The position numbers and the translations under genes were made by a program. Positions 1 to 6,426 of a DNA stretch of 32,706 bases are shown piece after piece. Source of the DNA: Anabaena sp. 54 (GTDB taxonomy: Bacteria; Cyanobacteriota; Cyanobacteriia; Cyanobacteriales; Nostocaceae). Under the pieces are notes generated by a model. It saw only the letters and a list, made by a program, of their open reading frames with translations, was not told the origin of the DNA and did no database searches. Location: contig OMJF01000146.1 in the NCBI GenBank assembly GCA_900299285.1, forward strand, positions 1-32,706, given 5' to 3'. How positions within the stretch are numbered: the first letter of the stretch is position 1; every line of letters starts with the position of its first letter.

Positions 1-75
1 ATCGCTTCCGTTGAAACCTACTTGAAATATGCTGAAGCAGTTGGTTTAACCCAATCTGCCGCAGTACCTGCTTAA
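1..75 (+). CDS. gvpA: Gas vesicle structural protein GvpA, 3' end only
   Basis: The first 24 codons read in frame as the C-terminal third of GvpA, beginning IASVETYLKYAEAVGL and ending SAAVPA before a TAA stop. GvpA is the small hydrophobic protein, about 71 residues, that assembles into the ribbed gas vesicle wall. The sequence matches the Nostocales GvpA tail as I remember it, so the 5' two thirds must lie upstream of the window. It is immediately followed by gvpC, the usual cyanobacterial order. I cannot see whether more gvpA copies lie upstream. Confidence 0.95.
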   Translation: MASVETYLKYAEAVGLTQSAAVPA

Positions 76-91
76 TCTTAATAGCGAATAT

Positions 92-151
92 TCAGAATTA
101 AATTGATATTTAATATTGATATTTAATTCTGATATTGATTCTGCTTTTTTT
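92..151 (+). terminator. Hairpin plus T-run between gvpA and gvpC
   Basis: A perfect 12-bp inverted repeat (TCAGAATTAAAT at 92-103, ATTTAATTCTGA at 121-132) starts 16 bases after the gvpA stop. A run of seven T follows at 145-151, twelve bases beyond the stem. The stem is AT-rich and the T-run is offset, so this is more likely a partial terminator or RNA-processing structure than a full stop. It could lower gvpC transcript relative to gvpA. The inverted repeat is seen; the role is inferred. Confidence 0.45.
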
Positions 152-216
152 AATTATCTATAGATTTGGAAATCAAGATTTTTCAAAGGGTATTACAAAG
201 AAGTATGAATCCTTTA

Positions 217-254
217 AAATATATTCACTGAAAAAATTGCCAGTGAATATATTT
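217..254 (+). promoter_or_regulatory. 14-bp-stem hairpin in the gvpC leader
   Basis: AAATATATTCACTG at 217-230 is perfectly complementary to CAGTGAATATATTT at 241-254, leaving a 10-base A-rich loop. It lies 36 bases upstream of the gvpC start and leaves the GGAGA ribosome site at about 281 free. It could be a 3'-end stabiliser for gvpA mRNA, an attenuator or a 5' leader structure. Only the inverted repeat is seen. Confidence 0.5.
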
Positions 255-290
255 GATGCCAGTTTACTATTTTATTTTCTGGAGAACTTC

Positions 291-971
291 ATGATTTCTT
301 TAATGGCAAAAATCCGACAAGAACATCAGTCAATAGCTGAGAAGGTCGCCCAACTAGCTCTAGAGACTAATGAGTTCTTGTCCGTTACCACAGCGCAAAG
401 ACAAGCTCAAGCTCAAAAACAAGCTCAAGAATTGCTAGACTTCCACAAACAACTCGAAACAACAACTGAGCAGTTCTTATCAGAAATAGCTAAAGCCAGA
501 CTTACTCAAGCTCAAAAACAAGCTCAAGAATTGCTAGACTTCCACAAACAACTCGAAGCAACCACTGAACAGTTCTTATCAGAAACAGCTAAAGCCAGAC
601 TTGCTCAAGCTCAAAAACAAGCTCAAGAATTGCTAGACTTCCACAAACAACTCGAAGCAACCACTGAGCAGTTCTTATCAGAAACAGCTAAAGCCAGATT
701 TCCTCAAGCTCAAAAACAAGCTCAAGAATTGTTGGCATTCTATCAAGAACTTCAAGCAACAACTGAGCAGTTCTTATCAGAAACAACTAAAGCTAGATTT
801 GCTCAAGCTCAAAAACAAGCTCAAGAATTGCTAGACTTCCACAAACAACTCGAAGCAACCACTGAGCAGTTCTTGTCAGAAACAGCTAAAGCCAGATTTG
901 CTCAAGCTAAAGAACAGAAGGAATCTCTAGTTAAGTTCCGTCAGGATTTGTTTGTAAGTATCTTTGGTTAA
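291..971 (+). CDS. gvpC: Gas vesicle outer-surface protein GvpC
   Basis: A 226-residue protein that binds the outside of the GvpA shell and strengthens it. The start at 291 is chosen because it gives the known N-terminus [20 protein letters not shown] and has GGAGA ten bases upstream; the frame is open back to 135, but that stretch does not resemble GvpC. After a 32-residue leader come five 33-residue repeats (about residues 33-65, 66-98, 99-131, 132-164, 165-197), each with the [10 protein letters not shown]...FLSE pattern, then a 29-residue tail ending [11 protein letters not shown]. Repeat number is known to affect vesicle width and critical collapse pressure; five is, as I recall, close to the Anabaena flos-aquae form. 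Repeats 2, 3 and 5 are almost identical at DNA level. Confidence 0.96.
   Translation: MISLMAKIRQEHQSIAEKVAQLALETNEFLSVTTAQRQAQAQKQAQELLDFHKQLETTTEQFLSEIAKARLTQAQKQAQELLDFHKQLEATTEQFLSETAKARLAQAQKQAQELLDFHKQLEATTEQFLSETAKARFPQAQKQAQELLAFYQELQATTEQFLSETTKARFAQAQKQAQELLDFHKQLEATTEQFLSETAKARFAQAKEQKESLVKFRQDLFVSIFG
387..881 (+). repeat. Five 99-bp in-frame repeats inside gvpC
   Basis: Five tandem units of 99 bp encode the 33-residue GvpC repeats. Units 2, 3 and 5 differ by only a few bases; unit 4 is more diverged (FYQELQ instead of FHKQLE). This is a natural substrate for slippage or recombination that changes repeat number. Confidence 0.9.
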
Positions 972-1301
972 TCTATACTCTCAATAATTATTCGAGAATA
1001 GGTTGACATAATAAAACCCCCGATTTTACAGTTACAAAACTGTTAAGATGAGGGGGTGGTTATTAAAATTCAACAACAACAAGTTTTGGTGTGAGATTTA
1101 GGTAGTCTATATTTACTTATACTATGTTTTTGTCATAGTAAACAATTAGTTAGCATTAATGCCCCTAAACCTATAAAAATAGGCATCCTAGCTCATCAGA
1201 CCAATGATATGATATTAGCGCATAAATTTTAAAAAAGCATTATATCATTCTTTTTTTTCACCCATCTTAATTTTCTCTTAACTGTTTACCATATTCAACT
1301 T
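972..1301. other. gvpC-gvpN intergenic region
   Basis: 330 bases without a credible gene. It holds the long hairpin at 1016-1057, a smaller inverted repeat TACTATG/CATAGTA (1120-1126 and 1134-1140), and a loose AATGATAT/ATATCATT pair (1203-1210 and 1242-1249) just before a run of eight T at 1251-1258. A structured gap here fits separate or reduced transcription of the downstream accessory gvp genes relative to the abundant gvpA-gvpC message. I see no convincing -35/-10 pair for gvpN. Confidence 0.5.
1016..1057. terminator. Long hairpin 45 bases after gvpC
   Basis: ACCCCC at 1016-1021 pairs with GGGGGT at 1052-1057. Inside it, TTTTACAGTT pairs with AACTGTTAAGA around a four-base ACAA loop, with one bulge. 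No clean T-run follows on the + strand, but on the - strand the stem is followed by TTTTATTAT. It is probably a transcription end or mRNA-stabilising structure for gvpA-gvpC. Confidence 0.5.
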
Positions 1302-2315
1302 ATGACCATCACCAAGGTTAATCATAAAAGAGCAGTTCTTCGTCTTCGTCCGGGTCAGTTTGTAGTTACACCTGCTATTGAGCGAGTAGTAATTCGAGCG
1401 CTGCGTTATCTCAAATCAGGGTTTCCTATTCACCTCCGCGGACCTGCTGGGACAGGAAAAACAACTTTGGGTATGCACTTGGCTAACTGTCTTGACAGAC
1501 CAGTGATGTTACTGTTTGGAGACGACCAATTTAAAAGTTCCGATTTGATTGGTAGTGAATCTGGTTACACTCACAAAAAATTACTCGACAACTATATACA
1601 CAGCGTTGTTAAAGTCGAGGATGAGTTTAAGCAGAATTGGGTTGATTCCAGATTAACTTTAGCTTGTCGTGAAGGATTTACTTTAGTATATGACGAATTT
1701 AATCGTTCACGTCCTGAAGTTAATAACGTCCTACTGTCAGCATTGGAAGAAAAAATTATCAGTCTTCCTCCCAGCAGTAACCAGCCTGAATACCTGAGTG
1801 TTAATCCCCAATTTCGGGTGATTTTTACATCAAATCCAGAGGAATATTGCGGAGTTCACTCAACGCAAGATGCTTTAATGGACAGATTAGTGACCATTAA
1901 TATGCCAGAACCGGATGAGATCACTCAAACAGAGATATTAATTCAGAAAACAAACATAGGACGAGAATCTGCTAACTTAATAGTTAGATTGGTAAAATCA
2001 TTCCGTCTGGCTACAGGAGCAGAAAAAACTTCCGGTTTACGGTCTTGTTTAATGATTGCTAAAGTTTGTGCAGATCATGATATTCCGGCCTCAACAGAAG
2101 ATTTAGATTTTCGAGAAATTGCTATGGACATTCTGTTTAACCGCGCTCAGTTGTCTATCAGCGAATCTACTGATATTTTCATGGGGTTACTTGAGCAATT
2201 CTCAGCAGAAGAAATTGAGGTATTAAATGATACCCTGATTCCATCTGATGAACTTTTGATTAACAATTCCCAATTTACAGCCCAAGAATTAGTTACTCAA
2301 CCAATAACTGGTTAA
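1302..2315 (+). CDS. gvpN: Gas vesicle AAA+ ATPase GvpN
   Basis: A 337-residue MoxR-like AAA+ ATPase required for normal gas vesicle growth. Walker A is GPAGTGKTT (residues 47-55), Walker B LVYDEFNR (128-135), a sensor-1-like TSNPEE (about 176-181) and DRLV (194-197) as candidate arginine finger region. Length and motifs match cyanobacterial GvpN. The start at 1302 gives the family N-terminus ([10 protein letters not shown]); no clear Shine-Dalgarno sequence is visible. It is the first gene after the structured gap behind gvpC and heads the accessory genes gvpN-J-K-F-G. Confidence 0.95.
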   Translation: MTITKVNHKRAVLRLRPGQFVVTPAIERVVIRALRYLKSGFPIHLRGPAGTGKTTLGMHLANCLDRPVMLLFGDDQFKSSDLIGSESGYTHKKLLDNYIHSVVKVEDEFKQNWVDSRLTLACREGFTLVYDEFNRSRPEVNNVLLSALEEKIISLPPSSNQPEYLSVNPQFRVIFTSNPEEYCGVHSTQDALMDRLVTINMPEPDEITQTEILIQKTNIGRESANLIVRLVKSFRLATGAEKTSGLRSCLMIAKVCADHDIPASTEDLDFREIAMDILFNRAQLSISESTDIFMGLLEQFSAEEIEVLNDTLIPSDELLINNSQFTAQELVTQPITG

Positions 2316-2354
2316 GCAAAAAGTGAAGGATCAACAGGAATTCAAAAAGCCTTA

Positions 2355-2391
2355 AACATAGAGCGCGAAATGAGCATAAAAGCTCTATGTT
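2355..2391. terminator. Inverted repeat between gvpN and gvpJ
   Basis: AACATAGAGC at 2355-2364 and GCTCTATGTT at 2382-2391 form a perfect 10-bp stem with a 17-base loop. The following bases (CTTTGCATAAAAATTTTT) are AT-rich but lack an immediate T-run. It may attenuate transcription or mark an mRNA processing point. Confidence 0.4.
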
Positions 2392-2457
2392 CTTTGCATA
2401 AAAATTTTTAGCTTGCAAAGTCAATCGTGTTTATACCATTCAAGAGTTTAATCATTT

Positions 2458-3204
2458 GTGAATTCTAACCCAACACTGCCTACGCGTCATCAAACAAACT
2501 CAAGTCGAACTATTAATACATCTACCCAAGGTTCGACTTTAGCAGACATTCTCGAAAGGGTTTTAGATAAAGGGATTGTCATTGCTGGAGATATTTCCAT
2601 ATCTATCGCGTCCACCGAACTTCTACATATTCGGATTCGCTTGCTGATTTCCTCCGTGGATAAAGCCAAGGAAATGGGTATCAATTGGTGGGAAAATGAT
2701 CCTTATCTCAGTGCTAAGGCTCAAGGTTTGGTTGCAGAAAATGAACAACTTCGACATCGTTTAGAAACTCTAGAATCCAAACTCAATTTGCTGACATCTT
2801 CTACTAGTGTCCAAGAGGAAATTCTTCTACAAACAGATACTACAGATACTCAAGATGATTTTTATCAAGAGAAGGAAGATAATTTATCTCCTTTGGAAGC
2901 ACCGATTGAAGTTCTAGATTTTCAAGCTCAAATCAATCAAGAAGATTCATCACCTGTAGATACACAAGTGGAAATTATGGAGCTCCAAGTTGAAGAGAAT
3001 CAAGAAACTCCATTATCTTTAAACCCAACCATAGAAATTACAGATTTTCAACCGCAAACTAGTCAAGAAACTTCACTGATCGATTTCCAAGTTGAAAATA
3101 ATCAAGAAACTCCATTATCTTTAAACCCAACCATAGAAATTACAGATTTTCAACCGGAAACTAGTCAAGAAACTTCAACGATAGAACCAACGATTGACCT
3201 TTAA
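2458..3204 (+). CDS. gvpJ: Gas vesicle protein GvpJ with acidic repeat tail
   Basis: 248 residues. Residues about 24-85 form a GvpA/GvpJ/GvpM-type core (LADILERVLDKGIVIAGDIS... and LLHIRIRLLISSVDKAKEMG), the minor shell protein thought to help nucleate or cap the vesicle. A short predicted coiled coil follows (about 90-112), then some 130 acidic, Gln/Thr/Ser-rich residues containing a 34-residue tandem repeat. The tail looks unusually long for this family. The start is a GTG at 2458; no in-frame ATG lies before the core. Upstream is the hairpin at 2355-2391 and downstream gvpK, the normal order. The tail is probably disordered; its role is unknown. Confidence 0.88.
   Translation: MNSNPTLPTRHQTNSSRTINTSTQGSTLADILERVLDKGIVIAGDISISIASTELLHIRIRLLISSVDKAKEMGINWWENDPYLSAKAQGLVAENEQLRHRLETLESKLNLLTSSTSVQEEILLQTDTTDTQDDFYQEKEDNLSPLEAPIEVLDFQAQINQEDSSPVDTQVEIMELQVEENQETPLSLNPTIEITDFQPQTSQETSLIDFQVENNQETPLSLNPTIEITDFQPETSQETSTIEPTIDL
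2986..3177 (+). repeat. 102-bp direct repeat in the gvpJ tail
   Basis: A 90-base stretch at 2986-3075 recurs at 3088-3177 with three substitutions by my count, a period of 102 bp (34 codons). Both encode SLNPTIEITDFQP followed by ETS/QTS motifs. A weaker related unit (DFQAQINQED) precedes it. This looks like a recent in-frame duplication. Confidence 0.9.
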
Positions 3205-3323
3205 CCTCAACTGAAAATGTAGGAGTTATGAATTATCTACATCTAATTAATCAAAGCTGAGACTTTTAAAACTTTAATAGTCAAGTATCCAAGACATTTA
3301 AAACTTTAGGTTGCATCATCAAA

Positions 3324-3791
3324 ATGCTTTCCACTCCAGCTGATAACTTCGACGAGTCACTGACTACCGTTTCTAAATCTAAGAATGAAGCCGGTTTAGC
3401 CCCTTTGCTTTTGACTGTATTAGAATTGCTACGTCAGTTGATGGAAGCTCAAGTAATTCGGCGTATGGAAGAGAATTTACTCAGTGAAGCTGACTTAGAA
3501 AGGGCAGCAGACAGTATCCAAAAGTTAGAATCACAAATATTACATTTGTGCGAGACTTTTGAAGTTGACCCAGCAGAGTTGAATGTAAATTTGGGAGATT
3601 TTGGTACTCTTTTACCACAATCAGGCTCTTATTATCCAGGAGAAACTGGTAGTAGCCCTTCCGTACTGGAATTATTAGATCGGCTTTTAAATACCGGAGT
3701 TGTTGTAGACGGTGAGATAGATCTAGGTCTAGCTCAACTTGATCTTATTCACGCTAAATTACGGTTAGTTCTGACATCAAAACCAATTTAA
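3324..3791 (+). CDS. gvpK: Gas vesicle protein GvpK
   Basis: 155 residues, the usual GvpK length. The family pattern is visible: a helical N-terminal half (LAPLLLTVLELLRQLMEAQV, then RRMEENLLSEADLERAADSI) and a C-terminal GvpA-like segment (VLELLDRLLNTGVVVDGEID followed by LAQLDLIHAKLRLVL). GvpK is an accessory assembly protein essential for vesicle formation in several hosts. It lies 119 bases after gvpJ; that gap contains two copies of TTTAAAACTTTA but no clear promoter. Confidence 0.93.
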   Translation: MLSTPADNFDESLTTVSKSKNEAGLAPLLLTVLELLRQLMEAQVIRRMEENLLSEADLERAADSIQKLESQILHLCETFEVDPAELNVNLGDFGTLLPQSGSYYPGETGSSPSVLELLDRLLNTGVVVDGEIDLGLAQLDLIHAKLRLVLTSKPI

Positions 3792-3841
3792 TACTAGTTT
3801 ATTTATCAGTTCTAATTTTAGGTTCAACTTGTTTAAAGCTT

Positions 3842-4600
3842 ATGAATACAGATTTGAAGAATAAAGATTTTGGACTTTATTTGTACGGCATTTTCCCAGA
3901 CATAATTCCTGAAACTATTAATGTTAAGGGATTGGATGGAAAATCTGTTCATAGCCAATTGGTTGATGGGTTTACTTTTTTATATTCACAGGCCTGTCAA
4001 GAAAAATATTTGGCTTCTCGCCGCAATTTGTTGACTCATGAAAGAGTTTTAGAACAAACAATGCATGAAGGTTTTTACGTTCTTCTGCCCCTGCGATTTG
4101 GATTAGTTGTTAAAGATTGGGAAACAATCATGAGTCAACTAATTAATCCTCATAAAGAGCAATTACATAAATTGTTTGAGAAATTGGCAGGACAAAGAGA
4201 GGTAAGCATTAAAATTCTGTGGGATTCTAAGGCTGAATTGCAAGCTATGATGGAGTCTAATCATGAGTTGAGGCAGCAGCGCGACAACATGGAAGGTAAA
4301 AAGTTAAGTATGGAGGAAGTGATTCAAATTGGACAACTAATTGAAAGTAATTTACAAGCCCGCAAAAAATCTGTGATTGAAGTTTTTACCAGGGAGCTAA
4401 ATCCTTTGGCTAAAGAGATTGTAGTCAGTGAACCCATGACGGAAGAAATGATTTACAATGCGGCCTTTCTGATTCCTTGGGATAGCGAACCTCTCTTTAG
4501 CGAACGCGTCGAAGCGATTGATAAAAAATTTGGTACTCGCTTGCGTATTCGCTACAACAATTTTACTGCCCCCTACACATTTGCCCTGCTTGATTCATAG
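3842..4600 (+). CDS. gvpF: Gas vesicle protein GvpF (GvpF/GvpL family)
   Basis: 252 residues of the GvpL/GvpF family: an N-terminal GLYLYGIFPD strand region, the conserved VLPLRFGLVV-type segment (here VLLPLRFGLV, about residues 79-88), a helical middle with EGKKLSMEEV-like sequence, and a C-terminal AFLIPWDSEPLF...RIRYNNFTAPYTFA. GvpF is an accessory protein found at the gas-facing side or nascent ends of vesicles in some species. It follows gvpK by 50 bases and precedes gvpG by 11. A second member of the family is encoded at 5706-6386. Confidence 0.92.
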   Translation: MNTDLKNKDFGLYLYGIFPDIIPETINVKGLDGKSVHSQLVDGFTFLYSQACQEKYLASRRNLLTHERVLEQTMHEGFYVLLPLRFGLVVKDWETIMSQLINPHKEQLHKLFEKLAGQREVSIKILWDSKAELQAMMESNHELRQQRDNMEGKKLSMEEVIQIGQLIESNLQARKKSVIEVFTRELNPLAKEIVVSEPMTEEMIYNAAFLIPWDSEPLFSERVEAIDKKFGTRLRIRYNNFTAPYTFALLDS

Positions 4601-4611
4601 GAGTTATTACA

Positions 4612-5037
4612 ATGCTGAAGCAACTTTTACTATTGCCAATCATGGGTCCACTTAATGGAGTTGTCTGGATTGCAGAGCAAATCCAAGAACGGACTAACAC
4701 TGAATTTGATGCTCAAGAAAATTTGCATAAACAATTATTGAGTTTACAGCTTTCCTTTGATATTGGCGAAATTTCTGAAGAGGATTTTGAGATTCAAGAA
4801 GAGGAGATTCTTTTAAAAATTCAAGCCTTGGAAGAAGAAGCTCGCTTAGAATTAGAGGCTCAACAAGAGGAAGCTCGCTTAGAATTAGAGGCTCAACAAG
4901 AGGAAACTCGCTTAGAATTAGAGGCTCAACAAGAGCAAGTACGCTGGCTTATTACACAAGCCGAACCAGAAGAATTTGAAGATCAACCTCAATTTACACA
5001 CATAACAGACACGCACAAGCATCTTGTTAAACTATAG
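4612..5037 (+). CDS. gvpG: Gas vesicle protein GvpG with tandem-repeat coiled coil
   Basis: 141 residues. The N-terminus (MLKQLLLLPIMGPLNGVVWI then AEQIQE) and the following QLLSLQLSFDIGEISEEDFE are characteristic of GvpG, a short accessory protein that works with GvpF/L. The start is fixed by AGGAG overlapping the gvpF stop, 8 bases upstream. Residues about 75-107 contain three copies of an 11-residue unit (EEARLELEAQQ), a highly charged helix that makes this protein longer than the 80-90 residues I would expect. It is the last gene of the first + strand gvp run; the next gene is on the - strand. Confidence 0.9.
   Translation: MLKQLLLLPIMGPLNGVVWIAEQIQERTNTEFDAQENLHKQLLSLQLSFDIGEISEEDFEIQEEEILLKIQALEEEARLELEAQQEEARLELEAQQEETRLELEAQQEQVRWLITQAEPEEFEDQPQFTHITDTHKHLVKL
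4834..4932 (+). repeat. Three 33-bp tandem repeats in gvpG
   Basis: Units 4834-4866, 4867-4899 and 4900-4932 encode EEARLELEAQQ, EEARLELEAQQ and EETRLELEAQQ. The DNA copies are almost identical, so they are young or kept uniform by slippage. Confidence 0.9.
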
Positions 5038-5154
5038 GTGACAAGTAATATCTCTCTCCCTCTACCGGATTTAACCCCTTGAAGATACGGTAATTACGAA
5101 TTGTCAATTGTGCTATACATAGTAAAATATTTGAGTAGTGTTTAAGGTGATCAT

Positions 5155-5176
5155 AAAAAAACCCGCCTTCGCGGGT
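5155..5176 (-). terminator. Rho-independent terminator for gvpV
   Basis: Read on the - strand: ACCCGC, loop GAAG, GCGGGT, then seven T. The stem is perfect and GC-rich in an AT-rich setting. It lies 49 bases beyond the gvpV stop and in the right orientation, which supports gvpV being a real - strand gene. It may also affect transcripts arriving from gvpG. Confidence 0.85.
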
Positions 5177-5224
5177 AAATAGTTGAAGATGTGTTCATAT
5201 TTGCCTAGATCAAGATTTCGGATC

Positions 5225-5539
5225 TTAATATTCAATCTCAAAAGTTTGGTAATTATTCGATTCGACAAAGGTGTTTGGACTCACTATGTTTTGAGTAACA
5301 CTAGATTGAGGTTGACGCAATTTTTTAATCGTTTTCTCTGTATCCTCTATCTGGCTATTAAGGATCTCCAAACGCTGTTGCAGTACAGTAGTACGTTCCT
5401 TAATATAACACAGTTCTCTCTGAATACGTTGCTTTTCAATCACCATTTTATAAAGCTCTAATTGACTGGAAGCATCAGAGTGATTTCTAGGCATTGTACT
5501 AACTTTAGCCCTGATAATACTACTGCGAACATTTTTCAT
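5225..5539 (-). CDS. gvpV: Gas vesicle protein GvpV-like coiled-coil protein
   Basis: 104 residues from the ATG at 5539; a TTG two codons earlier is the alternative start. The basic N-terminus contains MPRNHSDASSQLELYKMVIE, then a heptad-rich helix (QRIQRELCYIKERTTVLQQR and LEILNSQIEDTEKTIKKLR) and a disordered tail. This layout matches what I remember of cyanobacterial GvpV, a small protein encoded after gvpG. Position between gvpG and the second GvpF/L gene also fits. It is inverted relative to every other gvp gene here and has its own terminator at 5155-5176. The function in vesicle formation is not established to my knowledge; the identification is by pattern and context. Confidence 0.7.
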   Translation of the reverse strand: MKNVRSSIIRAKVSTMPRNHSDASSQLELYKMVIEKQRIQRELCYIKERTTVLQQRLEILNSQIEDTEKTIKKLRQPQSSVTQNIVSPNTFVESNNYQTFEIEY

Positions 5540-5705
5540 GAACAAATACCTGAATATTTCCTACTATTATAACTAAGTTTTTGTTATTGTAAATCCCTAA
5601 ATTATTCAGGAAATATTCAGGAAAAAATTTATGCGGTATTTTAAGGAATACTAATCTTAGGTAATTAATATAATACCATTAAATATTTTTATCTAGGTAA
5701 AATGT
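5540..5705. promoter_or_regulatory. Divergent gvpV / gvpW control region with TATTCAGG boxes
   Basis: CCTGAATATTTCCT at 5549-5562 and AGGAAATATTCAGG at 5608-5621 form a perfect 14-bp inverted repeat separated by 45 bases. The plus-strand half contains two adjacent TATTCAGG boxes (5603-5610 and 5614-5621) and the other half a single inverted box (5549-5556). A TATAAT at 5669-5674 could be the -10 for the gene at 5706; its -35 is poor. The boxes could bind a regulator of the two divergent genes, or fold in the gvpV leader RNA. Confidence 0.5.
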
Positions 5706-6386
5706 ATGGAATTAGAAAATTTTTACACTTATGCTTTTTTAGAAATACCCAGATTTACCTTGATTTTACCACAGGGTGCTGCTAGTCAGGTAATGTTGGT
5801 TAATGGTACTGGACTTGCAGCTATTGTCGAACCAGGAATATCCTTAGAGTCATTTCAAAATAATGATCAAAAAATCATCCAGATGGCTTTATCTCATGAT
5901 CGAGTAATTTGTGAACTTTTTCAACAGGTGACAGTTTTACCCTTGCGTTTTGGAACTTGTTTTGCTTCCATCAACAACCTGCTAAATTATCTAGAATACC
6001 ATAGACAAGAATATCAAGATAAACTAGAAAAAATCAATGGTAAAATCGAATTTACTTTAAAATTAATCCCACGGAAGATGGAAGAACCAGCAGCATTGGA
6101 AAGAGGAGGTAGAGATTATTTTTTAGCTAAAAAACAACGCTATCAAGATCAAAATAACTTTAGCATTGCTCAAGCTACAGAAAAACAAAATCTGATTGAT
6201 TTAATCACTAAAGTCAATCAATTACCACTTGTTATTCAGGAAAAAGAAGAAGAAGTAAATATTTACCTGTTGGTTAAGTCTCAAGATAAAAGCTTACTTT
6301 TAGAACAATTTTTAAATTGGCAAAAAGCTTGCCCACGTTGGGATTTACTTTTGGGAGATTGTCTTCCCCCTTACCACTTTATTTAA
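5706..6386 (+). CDS. gvpW: Second GvpF/GvpL-family gas vesicle protein (GvpW-like)
   Basis: 226 residues with the GvpL/GvpF layout: N-terminal FYTYAFLEIP, central VTVLPLRFGTCFASI (about residues 75-89), a charged helical middle, and a C-terminal strand region ending LLGDCLPPYHFI. It resembles the gene at 3842-4600 only in the family core (VLPLRFG), so it is a diverged paralogue; cyanobacterial clusters often name this copy gvpW or gvpF/L. The start at 5706 has TAGG about nine bases upstream. It opens the second + strand run, 40 bases before the ArsA-like gene, so the two are probably cotranscribed. Confidence 0.78.
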   Translation: MELENFYTYAFLEIPRFTLILPQGAASQVMLVNGTGLAAIVEPGISLESFQNNDQKIIQMALSHDRVICELFQQVTVLPLRFGTCFASINNLLNYLEYHRQEYQDKLEKINGKIEFTLKLIPRKMEEPAALERGGRDYFLAKKQRYQDQNNFSIAQATEKQNLIDLITKVNQLPLVIQEKEEEVNIYLLVKSQDKSLLLEQFLNWQKACPRWDLLLGDCLPPYHFI

Positions 6387-6426
6387 TGATTATTTATTAG
6401 TCTTTTAGTGATTTATTAAGTTTATT

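Noticed and set aside
135..290. N-terminal extension of the gvpC frame
   Set aside because: The frame is open, but the residues are AT-rich filler through two hairpins. The ATG at 291 has a ribosome site and the known GvpC N-terminus.
1203..1258. AATGATAT/ATATCATT pair followed by eight T as a terminator before gvpN
   Set aside because: Only 8 AT base pairs closing a 31-base loop. Too weak to call as a terminator; mentioned only in the intergenic entry.
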